The notes under the pieces are model-generated. The model was not told where the DNA came from. It saw only the letters and a list, made by a program, of their open reading frames with translations, and did not search any database. DNA of 64,000 bases from Cephalopachus bancanus (Eukaryota > Chordata > Mammalia > Primates > Tarsiidae). The position numbers and the translations under genes were made by a program. The DNA is taken from NCBI GenBank assembly GCA_027257055.1, contig JAPVLO010000380.1:992001-1056000 (forward strand), written 5' to 3'. This document shows, piece after piece, positions 46,001-55,559 of this stretch (positions are counted from its first letter, which is position 1; every line of letters starts with the position of its first letter).

Positions 46001-49000
46001 ACCATCTCCTGGCTGGAGGCCAATATGCAGAGCCCTTTACAACATCTGACACAACAATAACAGCCCTTGAGAAGGCAATCAGAACAAAGATCATGCTTCC
46101 GTGCATCTCACAGATCAGTCCATAGACTGAGACTTCAGAGTTTTTCCAGAGGGTCCTCCATAGACATCAATGACCAACTCCTTTTAGAATTCAACTCCAG
46201 TGTCTTCACATCATGGGATACCTTGCAGGCACCCACTAGCACCAGCCAAATGGTGGATGCCTCCTAGGGAAGTTAGACTCAGAAGGGTAGCAAGATCCAC
46301 AGTTGTTGAGTCCTCACAAACTGTCACCCCCAGGGGAAGGAGGAGTGCAGCACAACAGAAGAGAGCCTTGTGAGATAAGGATAAAAAGAAAAAATTTAAT
46401 CCCATAAAAGTTCAGCCCAACAGTAGCAACCTTATATAAAAACAACAACAATAACAACAAACCCCCAAAAACCAAACCAAACTAAACAAAAAATTAAAAA
46501 TAAAAAGAGAAGAATTTGTCCTTACAAATGAGGAAGAGACAGCAGAAAAACACTGGTCATTCTTGAAACCTTAATGAGGTGTCACCCACAAAAGGTCTTC
46601 CTATACCCCAAGCAATGGAAACCATTCAGAATGACCTGTCCCTTCTGACAGACATATAATTCAGATTATGGATGGAAATGCAGTCAAGGAAAGTCACAAG
46701 AAGATGGAAGCATAAAAGTTGAACTGGTCAATATAAGAAAGACTCAATTTGAAATCCTGGAATTTTAAAGCACCATGACAAAACTAGGCAGTAGAATTGA
46801 CCAGGCAGAGGAAAGAGTCTCAGAGCTTGAGGATCAAAGTATTGAACTAACCCAGTCTGATAAAAACAAAGAAAAAGGCTGAAGAAGAATGAGCAAAGTC
46901 TAAAAGAGGCTTGGGATTATATAAAGAGACAAAATCTCTGGTTGATTGGCACTCCTAAAAAGTAGGGTAATCTGAGAACAACCTGGAACAAGCATTTCAA
47001 GAGGTCTCCAAGAAAATTTCCCCTATCTTGCAACCATCCAAATGCAAGAGATCCATAGAACCCCTGCAAGTATACATGAGAAGACTATCCCAAAGACACA
47101 AGTAATCTGTCTCCATCAGGTAAGCATGAAAGAAAAACTCTAAAGGCAGTTAGAGAGAAGGGACAGACCACCTACCAGTGAAGACTTTTCAGAATTTCAG
47201 CAGACTTCTCAGAGGAAACCTTACAAACCAGGAGGGACTGGGGTCCATCTTTAACATTCTTAAAGGAAAGTAATTCCAGTCAAGAATTTCCTATCCTGTC
47301 AGGTTAAGCTTCATCAATGAAGGAGAATTAAAAATCCTTTAAAGATATCTATCCCCTAAGAGAATATGCCACCTCCAGACCAGTCCTTCAGGAGATGCTT
47401 AAGAATGTTCTAAGCACGGAAATGAAACAACAGTTCCACTCATTGCAACAGCACAGGCAAGCAAAGAGTTAACAAACAATACAGCTCAACCACAAAACCT
47501 AAAAAGTAAAGCAATCTCTTAATAACAAAATAACAGGAATAAACTCCTGCATATTAATAATTAACTTGAACTTGAATGGACTGAATGTGCCAATCAAAAG
47601 GCATAGATAACGAAACAGGATCAAACATTCTGCTGCCTCCAGGAAACCCATATCAGTTCAAAGACCACCAACAGGTTCAAGGTAAGGGGTGGAGAAAGAT
47701 CTTCTAGGTAAGTAGAAAGTCAAAAAAACAAAAAAACAAAAAAAGCATGAGTAGCTATTATTATATCAGACAAAACAGATTTCAAACCAATACAAGTTAA
47801 AAAGTACAGTGAGGGATACTACATTATGATAAAAGGCTCAATCCACCAGCAAGGAATATGTATCTTAAACTTATAGGCACACAGCACAGGAGCAACCATA
47901 TTTATAAAACAATTTCTCTTAAACCAAGACAGGAAATAGACACCATACAATAAAATTATAGTTGGAGACTTTAATACCCTGCTATCGTTGGGGGTATTAT
48001 TGAGATAAAAAACTAACAAGAAAATACAGAACTTTAACTCAACTGTATCTAACAGACTTCTACAGAACACTTCATCCAACAACCACAGAGTATACATTCT
48101 ACTCATTAGCACATGGAACATATTCAAAGATTGATGACATTCTCAGGCATAAATCAAGTGTGAACAAATTTCCAAAGGGTAAAATAATAGTCTCCTCAGA
48201 CTACAGTGAAATAAAAATAAGTACAATCACCAACAGGAACCCCACAAAATACACCAATACATGGAAATTAAACAATATGCTTCTGAATGACTTTGAGGTT
48301 AACACAGAAACCCAACATATCAAAGCCTCTGAGACACCATGAAAGTGATACTGAGAGGGACATTTATAACATTGCATGCTCATATCAAGAAAAGAGAGGA
48401 ATCTCATGTAAACAGCCTAATGTCACGCTTACAGGGGCTGGAAAGGCAAGAACAATCTAATCCTAGATTGAGTAGAAACATTCAAATTACTAAAGTAAAG
48501 TCACAGTTAAATGAAGTAGAATAAAAAAACAAACCAAAAAAAAAAAAAAGGGTGTCTTCAGACTAGCAGATTGACAGCTCCTGGAGCTTATTAGAAAGGT
48601 AGAGCCTTGACACCACCAAGACTTACTGAACTGCAACCACAGGTTATTTATTGCACATTAAAGTGTGGGAAATGGAAAGGTTCAATCTAGTTTGGTGGTT
48701 GTCAATCAACCTATACCTGCTACATGAACTCAGAATATCTGAGGTGAGGCCCAGAAAAGCTCCCAAGGAGATTCTGATATAATCCAGGGCTGAGAGCCAT
48801 GGATCTCACCTGTCTCCATATCATTGTAGATTTATTTAGGATCTCACCTGGGACCAATCACCCCTTTCATAGACACTGAGTGTCTGTAATGCTTGAGATA
48901 CTACAGGGAGCATTGGGGATGGTGGGGGGATCTGTCAAGGATCACAGGTGAGTTAGGCAGGGGACCTCCTCCTGGGGAGCTTACAGCACTCTAGGGCAGA

Positions 49001-52000
49001 GACAAGGACACCAATACCTGTGTGCGGGTACAAGTGATAATTGTAAAGTGCTGTGACACTGGAGAGGAAGCCATCCTGTGAAGAGGAGGCCAAGGAGGGA
49101 CACAGGGAGGAGGTGACAGGAGATCTGATGTTACAGGAGAAATCCTTCCCACTGTCTGGGGACAAGGAGACCAGGAGGTCATACTATGATGAGACACCCA
49201 GCCAGAGGCTGTGTGCCTATAGGGAGGAGGATGACACCCTAGACTTATTCTCTATGTTACAATTACCTGTCATAGATACCTATACTATAGCACCACACAG
49301 TGTAGTGTGTTATCATATTACCAAATGTGCCATTTTCCAGTCACCCAGCCCCAACAGTCACTGGCCCAGCACAGGGGCTCCATCCCTCCGTAAGACAAGC
49401 TCCAGAGTGTTTCACTGAGGGATGGGTGCTTGCCCAATCAGGCCCATAGGGAAGATTTCCTGTTAGGATCCCACTTTAGGCAGAATTGGTCTATATGACT
49501 TCCTAGAAGCCCACACCCTGGGAACCCCCTGGACACTGTTGTGGCTGGTCCTGCCTGCTGGAAGAGGTTCTTTCACAGCCAGGTGCAAACCCTGTGGTTT
49601 TTCAAAGAAGCCTCTGTAGCATTAGCTCAGACTTACACATGGTGGGTTCCTTGTGGGTTTCCTGCCTCCACTTCCACTCTTCCATCAAGGTTCCCTTGTC
49701 CCAACCATTGAAAGGATTTGTCCCATCTCAGGCATTGCTGGTGGCACAATGCCTTCAGTCAGAGTATGCAGAAAAGACCATTAGGAAGAACATGTACTGA
49801 GTCTTTTCTATAGTTTAGACACTTACTTAGCTTAGGCTGAGATCTGGTATTCATTTGGGTAAGCATTTAATCTTCTTAATTCTTCTCTCAGGTACTTGCT
49901 GCTGTTACTACTCTCATTTTGTAGATGAGGACACTGAGGTTTAGAGAGATTTAGTAACCTGTCCTTCTACAACATATCTTGGATTTGAGCACATCTGTCA
50001 AAATCTGGAACCCATGTGCTTATTCATAATGTTAAATTGCTTGTCCCAGCAAGACAGAAAGTCTGGAAGTGAAAGAAATATTCAGCAGCTATGATGTCTG
50101 AGTACACAGGAAGGGTGGAAAGCCAGGGCTCAGATATGATATAGAAAGGGCTGAGTCTTACATTATCAATGTGAAGTGTTGACATCTGGTTATATTGATC
50201 TAGGTCCAGAGTTGAAGTATAAAGAGCCAAAGAAATTCAACCTTCATGTCCAGTTTCAGCAAGTTTTGGTCCTGGACTGTGGGATTCTCAAGGCAGTTCC
50301 AGATAAAAAGCATATACACCCAGGTGACTCTCAGTGTTGGCTGTATTTTCTGTCCCCACCAAACCAGGGTAAGTCCTCCCTTTAAGTGGGCACTGCTCTA
50401 CGCTGTGCCACACCTGCAGCCCCAGCAGGTAGTGGTATTTGGGAGGAGAAGCCCCAGGGACACTTAGGCATCGGATGAAGAGTTTGTAACAATGACCAGA
50501 TTTGAGGGGATGCTTTCTGGAAGGGCTAGGAGAAAGAAGAAGCCAGATACTTAGGCTGTGGAAGAAGAGGCTTAATCCAGTGTGTCTGAGGGAAATTTTG
50601 ACCAGAGTCAAGGGAAGAGGGGCTTTGTGTCAGACCTGAAACCCCAGCAGATAAGGAAGGACTTTTCCCTGCTTTGAGAACTGACCAGTTTTCTGACTGT
50701 CTTTTTCCAGAGACTTTCTTTGTATTAGCCTCACATTTGCCCCCAGCCCCAAAGGAAAAAGGGAGTCCAATTTTCTTGGCAGTCTCTAAGGGAGAGTTGT
50801 GTCTCTACTGTGACAAAGACAAAGGAAAAGGCCACCCATCTCTTCAGCTGAAGGTGAGATTTCCAGCTTTATTTCTGGTGCCCTTGGCTGCCCCAGAGTA
50901 AAAGGCCAAGTTCCTCAATGCCTCTCACTGTTCCTGAATTTTCTCTTTCTCTTATTTTTGAGTCAGAGGTCTCACTCTGTCACTCATGCTAGAGTGCAAT
51001 GGCACAAACATGGCTCATTGCAGCTTTGACCTCCTGTGCTCATGTGATTCTTCTGCCTTAGCCTTCTGAGTAGCTGGGACTACAGGTAGGTGCCACCATG
51101 CCTGGCTAATTTTTTGACTTCTTTTTTGTAGAGATGAGGTCTTGCTATGCTGCCCAGGCTGGTCTTAAACTCCTGGGCTCAAGTAATCCTCCTGCCTGAC
51201 CTACTGACTCCCTGCCAATCCTTAACTTGGCTAATATAATAAGAAAATCCATTTTCCTGGCAGAAAAGTTTTCCATCCTGTTCTCTGCTTTCTTGCCTCT
51301 TCTTGGGGAGGAGGAGGGATGTCACATAATGAGGAGACTAGGAGGAGAACCTGAACATGTGTGAGCAGCCCTCCCTCTTCTCCTAGATCCACCTACCCTG
51401 GATGAACTGTGTTCTCCTGCTGCTGTGGCCCTCCATGTGGCAGGTGGCACCCCTGGGTCAGGACTCTGACATACCAGTACAGGGTAGGCGTGTGTAAGGT
51501 TGCACTTGAAGAGCAATGTGTTTGCTCTGCAAACATATTCCTAGATGGAGCACATTTTTACTCGAGCGAAGAAATCTTAAGCCCAATTTGAGATGCAAAT
51601 TCAAATAATATTCTCTATTCTAGCTTTTAAAACTTTTAGAGCTGATAGTTTGGTGTTCACTTGACTTCTACATCTTGAAATTATGATTATGATGATGATT
51701 ATTATTTGAGTTGGAGTCTCACAACATTGACCAGGCTGGAGTGCCATGGCACACTCATGGCCACCCCAGCGGTGTGCTACCATGCCCGGCTAATTCTTGA
51801 TTTATTGTAGAGATGAGGTCTTGCCAAGTTGGCTGGGCTGGTTTTGAACCTGCTGGTTCAGGCAATCCACTTGCCTCGGCCTCCCAAAGTGCTGCGATTA
51901 TAGGCTGAGCCACAAAGCCTGACCCGAAATTATTTTTAATATGAGGAGAGGAGATGGCATGGTCAAGAAGGCATGATTACTTATCAGCCCTTAAACACCA

Positions 52001-52389
52001 GTACCAAGGCTGACACCCCAACTCTCCAACGACAACCTTTTCCTCCTTTCCTGTGCAAAGGCCTAAAGCAAGGGCACAAGTGCTGGGTTTTTCTCCTTCT
52101 CAAAGCCTGTGCTATCTAATGAATCTTTTTCACCCCATAGAAGAAGAAACTGATGGAACTGGGTACCCTGAAGGAACAAGAATGCCAACCCTTCATCTTT
52201 TATAAGTCTAAGGTGGGCTCCCAGTACACACTGGAGTCAGCTGCTCACCCTGGATGGTTCATGTGTACCTCTCACTCTCCTAATCAACCTGTTGAAGTGA
52301 CAGATAAAGCTGGAAAAAAGAAACACATTGAATTTTCATTTCACCCAGTTCACAAAGTTGAAACAAGCTCTATGGAGGCCAGTGATTAA
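36962..52389 (+). CDS. IL37: Interleukin-37 (IL-1 family cytokine), five coding exons, intact
   Basis: Joining the exons 36,962-37,040, 37,811-37,873, 50,204-50,323, 50,711-50,853 and 52,141-52,389 gives 654 nt with no internal stop, a 217-residue protein (human IL-37b has 218). Every intron has GT and AG ends and the phases fit (1, 1, 1, 0). Recognisable stretches are [13 protein letters not shown] (exon 1), EPGPSL (exon 2), VLVLD (exon 3), CLYCDKDKG (exon 4) and ESAAHPGWF (exon 5). Residues from about 50 to the end should form the IL-1 beta-trefoil. There is no signal peptide, as expected for a family processed by caspase-1; the aspartate of the human site (D20) is present as D19. IL-37 is known as an anti-inflammatory cytokine acting through IL-18R alpha/SIGIRR and in the nucleus. 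Differences from human include His84 in place of Tyr85 and Ala45 in place of Val46. The identification is firm; expression and function are inferred. Confidence 0.95.
37066..37192 (+). mobile_element. Alu-type monomer in IL37 intron 1
   Basis: A single-arm 7SL-like element (TACTTGGAAAGCTGAGGCAG ... CAGCCTGGGC) with an A tail, old and shared with copy 2. The rest of intron 1 (37,192-37,810) shows no other feature. Confidence 0.75.
37811..37873 (+). CDS. IL37: IL37 coding exon 2
   Basis: This 63-nt exon has acceptor TAAGTGCAG at 37,802-37,810 and donor CAA/GTAAGT. It encodes [21 protein letters not shown] and leaves one base for exon 3. The EPGPSL core matches the human prodomain. The human alternative N-terminus at Val46 corresponds here to Ala45. 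An inverted copy of the same length, with both splice sites kept, lies at 9,234-9,296. Confidence 0.9.
38260..38400 (+). repeat. MIR SINE in IL37 intron 2
   Basis: The pattern CCTCACAACAACCCCAAGAG ... GGTGACACAGGTAGTAAGC fits the MIR consensus. Confidence 0.6.
38808..38990 (-). repeat. MER5A-like DNA transposon in IL37 intron 2
   Basis: The pattern CAATGGTTCTCAAAGTGTAG ... AGGAATGCAAATTC ... CAGAAACTCTGGAGG fits the MER5 type. Confidence 0.6.
40200..40335 (+). mobile_element. Degenerate Alu scrap in L1 ORF1
   Basis: Parts of an Alu are visible (GGGATGGCTCATGCCTGTA; CGGAGCCCAGCAGG; GACCAACTCCAGCACA), followed by an A-rich tail. Much of each arm is missing. Confidence 0.6.
43015..43058. repeat. 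(AC)n microsatellite in L1 ORF2
   Basis: A pure CA run of about 44 bp expands the short CACAC of the L1 ORF2 at this position. A smaller expansion lies at the homologous spot in another L1 (20,005-20,021). Confidence 0.97.
44812..48550 (+). mobile_element. L1 in IL37 intron 2, second of a tandem pair, 3' truncated
   Basis: It starts GAATATTTGGATTTAAGATGG directly after the A tail of the previous L1. It has about 1.7 kb of 5'UTR, degenerate ORF1 (46,500-47,270) and the ORF2 endonuclease part. It ends in ORF2 at GTAGAATAAAAAAAC followed by a poly(A) tail (48,538-48,550). There is no RT or 3'UTR. Confidence 0.88.
48690..48810 (-). repeat. Possible MER5/MER20-like remnant
   Basis: The pattern GTTGTCAATC ... 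GGAGATTCTGATATAATCC ... CTGAGAGCCATGG is weakly similar to hAT elements. No exon was recognised in the rest of 48,810-50,203. Confidence 0.35.
49830..49990 (+). repeat. MIR SINE in IL37 intron 2
   Basis: The pattern TCATTTTGTAGATGAGGACACTGAGG ... TTTAGTAACCTGTCC, shortened here, matches the MIR core. Confidence 0.65.
50204..50323 (+). CDS. IL37: IL37 coding exon 3 (start of the beta-trefoil)
   Basis: The acceptor is TTGATCTAG and the donor CCAG/GTGACT. The 120-nt exon encodes residues 48-87 with EPKKF, VLVLD and AVPDKK. Asp72 (human D73) is kept. Human Tyr85 is replaced by His84. Twelve kilobases of intron 2, mostly L1, separate it from exon 2. Confidence 0.92.
50711..50853 (+). CDS. IL37: IL37 coding exon 4
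   Basis: The acceptor is CTTTTTCCAG and the donor AAG/GTGAGA. The 143-nt exon completes a Glu codon and encodes 48 residues (88-135), including [21 protein letters not shown] and CLYCDKDKG. These strands of the beta-trefoil are highly similar to human. The exon ends in phase 0 with LQLK. Intron 3 is only 387 bp. Confidence 0.93.
50955..51205 (-). mobile_element. Old Alu (J-like) in IL37 intron 4
   Basis: It reads GCCCAGGCTGGTCTTAAACTC and CTGGGCTCAAGTAATCCTCC, closer to ancestral AluJ than to the young local Alus. It lacks the CTCCAACTCAAAA tail type. Confidence 0.85.
51700..51925 (-). mobile_element. Alu SINE with internal deletion in IL37 intron 4
   Basis: It begins GAGTTGGAGTCTCAC after an ATT-rich tail and ends TAGGCTGAGCCACAAAGCC. 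Part of the right arm near 51,770 is missing. Confidence 0.9.
52141..52389 (+). CDS. IL37: IL37 terminal coding exon 5
   Basis: The acceptor is CACCCCATAG. The exon encodes 82 residues and a TAA at 52,387-52,389. It holds [11 protein letters not shown], the family-typical ESAAHPGWF and [11 protein letters not shown], and ends with SSMEASD, like the human C-terminus. No AATAAA or ATTAAA follows the stop until the L1 tail at about 53,102. Confidence 0.95.
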   Translation, partial: KKKLMELGTLKEQECQPFIFYKSKVGSQYTLESAAHPGWFMCTSHSPNQPVEVTDKAGKKKHIEFSFHPVHKVETSSMEASD

Positions 52390-52707
52390 GAAGCTCCCCC
52401 ATCAAATGCCTTCTTTAGCCTCTCTCTCTAATTTGAACCAATCCCTGCCCTCACTCCCATACTGGGGAACATATGCCCAGTGGTGTGAACAGCCAATTCT
52501 CAGGAGGGTGATGAGGGGAGAAGAAGTGCTGATGCACAGCCTTTTCTAATTTCCATGTTGTAATTACTCCTAATATGGCTGAGCTCAAACTACCAACGTC
52601 AAGCATGGAACAGAGTTGGGAAGAGATGTTAACAACTGTCTATTGCAAGTAGATATAAGCTAGTTTCAACACACCACTACAGCCACATTGACTATCCTTG
52701 TTTTAGA
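52390..52707 (+). other. IL37: IL37 3' untranslated region (extent unknown)
   Basis: This sequence follows the stop codon. No AATAAA or ATTAAA was found in it. The transcript may use a non-canonical signal or read on to the L1-derived AATAAA near 53,102. Confidence 0.5.
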
Positions 52708-52882
52708 CCAGGGATTGGCAAACTACATCCTTCTGGCCAAATCCAGATTATTGTCTGTTAGTATGGTTTGCTAACACAGCCACCCTCACTATTTATGACT
52801 ATCTTTGTGCCATAAAAACAGAGCATGTGACAGGACATATGTTATGTGGCCCTTTATGAAAAAAGATTGCTGACTTCTACTC
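52708..52882 (-). repeat. hAT-type DNA transposon remnant 3' of IL37
   Basis: It runs from CAGGGATTGGCAAACTAC to AAAAGATTGCTGACTTC, the same family as 36,408-36,622 but a separate, shorter insertion. Confidence 0.6.
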
Positions 52883-52954
52883 TACAGGGCAGGAGACCAC
52901 CGATTGTCTACAGCTTCCAAACATTCATCCCTGAGTAACGGGAAACTGCGGGTG

Positions 52955-53140
52955 TGTGGGGGGTGGGGGGTGGGGGAGGAGAGGTGAGATTGGCAGTAGT
53001 GGGAATCTGCCTGGGGAAGGGGGGGCACACCTCATTAACAAGGGCACCTGCACAATGAATATTTGCATACCTAATCCTGAATTATACCCCCACAATTTAA
53101 AAATAAAACACTTAAAGGTAAAAAAAAAATTGAGAGATGT
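52955..53140 (+). mobile_element. L1 3' end fragment
   Basis: A G-rich 3'UTR part (GGTGGGGGAGGAGAGGTGAG), then ACCCCCACAATTTAAAAATAAA and an A tail. It supplies the first canonical poly(A) signal after IL37. Confidence 0.88.
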
Positions 53141-53325
53141 GTTTATGTTTTGGTAATCTGTAAACTATAAGATGCTTAGAATTCATTGCCTCAGAAAGGC
53201 AATATCAGGTAAGAAATTATGCTGCTACTGTGTGAACTATCTGTACAACTAAAACTGATATAAAATGATCTACAAAAGTGTTAAAAAAGATAAAGTTTAA
53301 TGTCTATCCTTCCTGTCTTTTTTCA

Positions 53326-53395
53326 TATATATATGAATTTTTGTGTATATATATATATATATATATACATATATATACATACACACACACACAAA
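53326..53395. repeat. (TA)n(CA)n microsatellite
   Basis: An AT run changes into ATAC and CA repeats. Around it (53,140-54,060) I see no gene or assigned repeat. Confidence 0.95.
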
Positions 53396-54083
53396 CAATG
53401 CATGCAAAATTGATTTGTAACCTATTTTTGTCACTAATAATATATCTCGAATACCTTTCTCTCACAAGATAGGCTTCTGCACATCATTTTAAATTGCTGC
53501 ATGATGTTCCATTGCATGTGATACAGAAAACCTCATTCCCTTTTCAGTCATTATAGGAGTTTTTGTAAGGGGAGACCCATCTTTTTGGGGGAATTCCTTG
53601 TTAGTCCTTTCCTGGAAGATGGGATCTCTCAAATCATACCATAATAACAAAATATGATCATTAAACTGTTTGAAGGAAGAGTCTGTTCTGGTTTTTGTCT
53701 TGGTCTTTGTTTTGGTGAACTTTGAAATAGACAAGGAAATAAAACTTGGCTGAAGTTGGGGAGGAGGTTTGAGCAAAATGGTTTTCAATAAGGAAGGACC
53801 AGACTGGAGCTAGTAACGTTTTGGTTGAAAAAGGAGCAGGAGATAGAGGAAGGAGGAGCAAGGGTGTGAGAGGAGAGGAGAAGGACACAGAAGGCAGAAG
53901 TCACCTAGGGGCTTCATGAATCGAGTAGGGCATGGAAAGGAGAGACGAGTGGATGATGGGGCCATTAAGTTGTTTTCTGTTGGACTACACGGTAAACATT
54001 CTCCAAGTTTTCCACAAGTCACCAGCATCGTCTATATTGCTAACACTTATTTGGGCCCAAGTGGACCCCCTTTTGTTTGTTTG

Positions 54084-54369
54084 TTTGTTTTGAGTTGGAG
54101 TCTCACTCTGTTGCCCAGACTGGAGTGCAGTGGCCGCTCCCGGCCACCGCAGCCTCGACCTGCTGGGCTCTGGCGATCCTTCCACCTCAGTCTTCCAAGT
54201 AGCCGGAATTACAGGCATATGCTACCACACCCGGCTCATTTTTTGATTTATTGTAGAGATGAGGTCTCGCCAAGTTGCCCAGGAGGGTCTCGAACCCACG
54301 AGCTCAGGCAATCCACTCACCTCAGCCTCCCAAAGGTGCGGGATTACAGACTGAGCCACCAAGCCCGGC
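54084..54369 (-). mobile_element. Alu SINE
   Basis: A well-preserved reverse Alu with a (TTTG)n tail lies between two copies of GTGGACCCCCTTTTG (54,060 and 54,370). Confidence 0.96.
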
Positions 54370-54384
54370 TGTGGACCCCCTTTT

Positions 54385-55555
54385 GGCAGGAGAAGCTCAG
54401 AGTTGAGGAGAGAGGACAGCTTCCCTCTGGGTTCAATATGAAAATTCCATAATTCAATGAAATGACTTTACATGGTTGGTCATTTAGGTGTACCATAGGA
54501 ACTCAGCAATGAGCCAATATTTCTTTAGAATATAGTTCTTGAAGAGGAATTCCAGGTTAATGATAGGTACAGGATAAAACTGCCATTGTTGATAAAAATG
54601 CAAAGTCAAATTAAAGATGTCTTGGTCTGAGATCATAGAATGACCCACTGAGAAAAAAACGTAGTTACTATTTTAACCAGAAGAATAAATGAAGGAATAG
54701 TAGCAGCAAACACAGTTTGTGAATAAAGCTGTCTGGAGTTAAGTTATCAAAAATACAAATGGAAGTACTATTATTTGGGATGAAACTCAAAAACTGGCAG
54801 CTTGTGATGATCTGTTGGTTTATTTCACTTTTTAAAAATGGACCTAGATAAGAGAAGGAACCACTCAACCAAGCTTTAGATAATCCCTAGTGGGAAATTA
54901 AGTTCAGCTCTGACACAATACTAGGGCATTTCTAGAGAGTGGTTGCTAAAACTCATTTAACCAGATTCACCTGAGGTTCATATTCCACACTCCATCGCTG
55001 TTGTTGCATAAAATAATCAACATTTAAAATAGTTTACAGATATGTTTGATCAGTTTTTTTTGGAGATTCTTTCAGAGAAGAAACCAGATCTAACCTGTTT
55101 ATTGTTGGCGCTTGTTGAAAATGAGCTTTCTTTGCAATGATAATGCTTCATTTTTGAAGTGTTGAAGCTGTGCTCCTATTAAATTGTGGCAGGAGAGATT
55201 AAAGTAATTGCAACATTCAGTTCTATGTCTTACAAGCACTTTGTTTCGTCTCTGCAAGAAAATACCATTCCAGTCATTTCCCATGAGATACAGACATTTT
55301 ACCAACATAATATGCTTTGATTGATGTAAAATTATGCTTTGGGCAGTATTACAAAATAGCTGGCAAGAGCTTTCCATATTTAAAATATATGTAAAAAGAA
55401 AATAAGTTATAACTGTTATGAAGCAGAACTTTTCATTTCATTTTTTTAAATGTTGAAGCCACTTTGTATGTTTTTTTGGTCAATGTTTCTGCAGTATTTA
55501 TTAAAACATACTCTTTTTTTCTTCAAATAAAAAAGTAACCATGGGGGAGAAAAAA
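54385..55555. other. Stretch without recognised features
   Basis: No convincing gene, RNA or repeat could be assigned. Open frames are short and lack codon structure or homology that I recognise. Confidence 0.5.
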
Positions 55556-55559
55556 AAAG

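Noticed and set aside
50092..50150. Possible counterpart of the human IL37 alternative first exon just upstream of exon 3
   Set aside because: An ATGTCTGAGTAC start is present at a suggestive place, but the frame stops after 16 codons and there is no clear donor.
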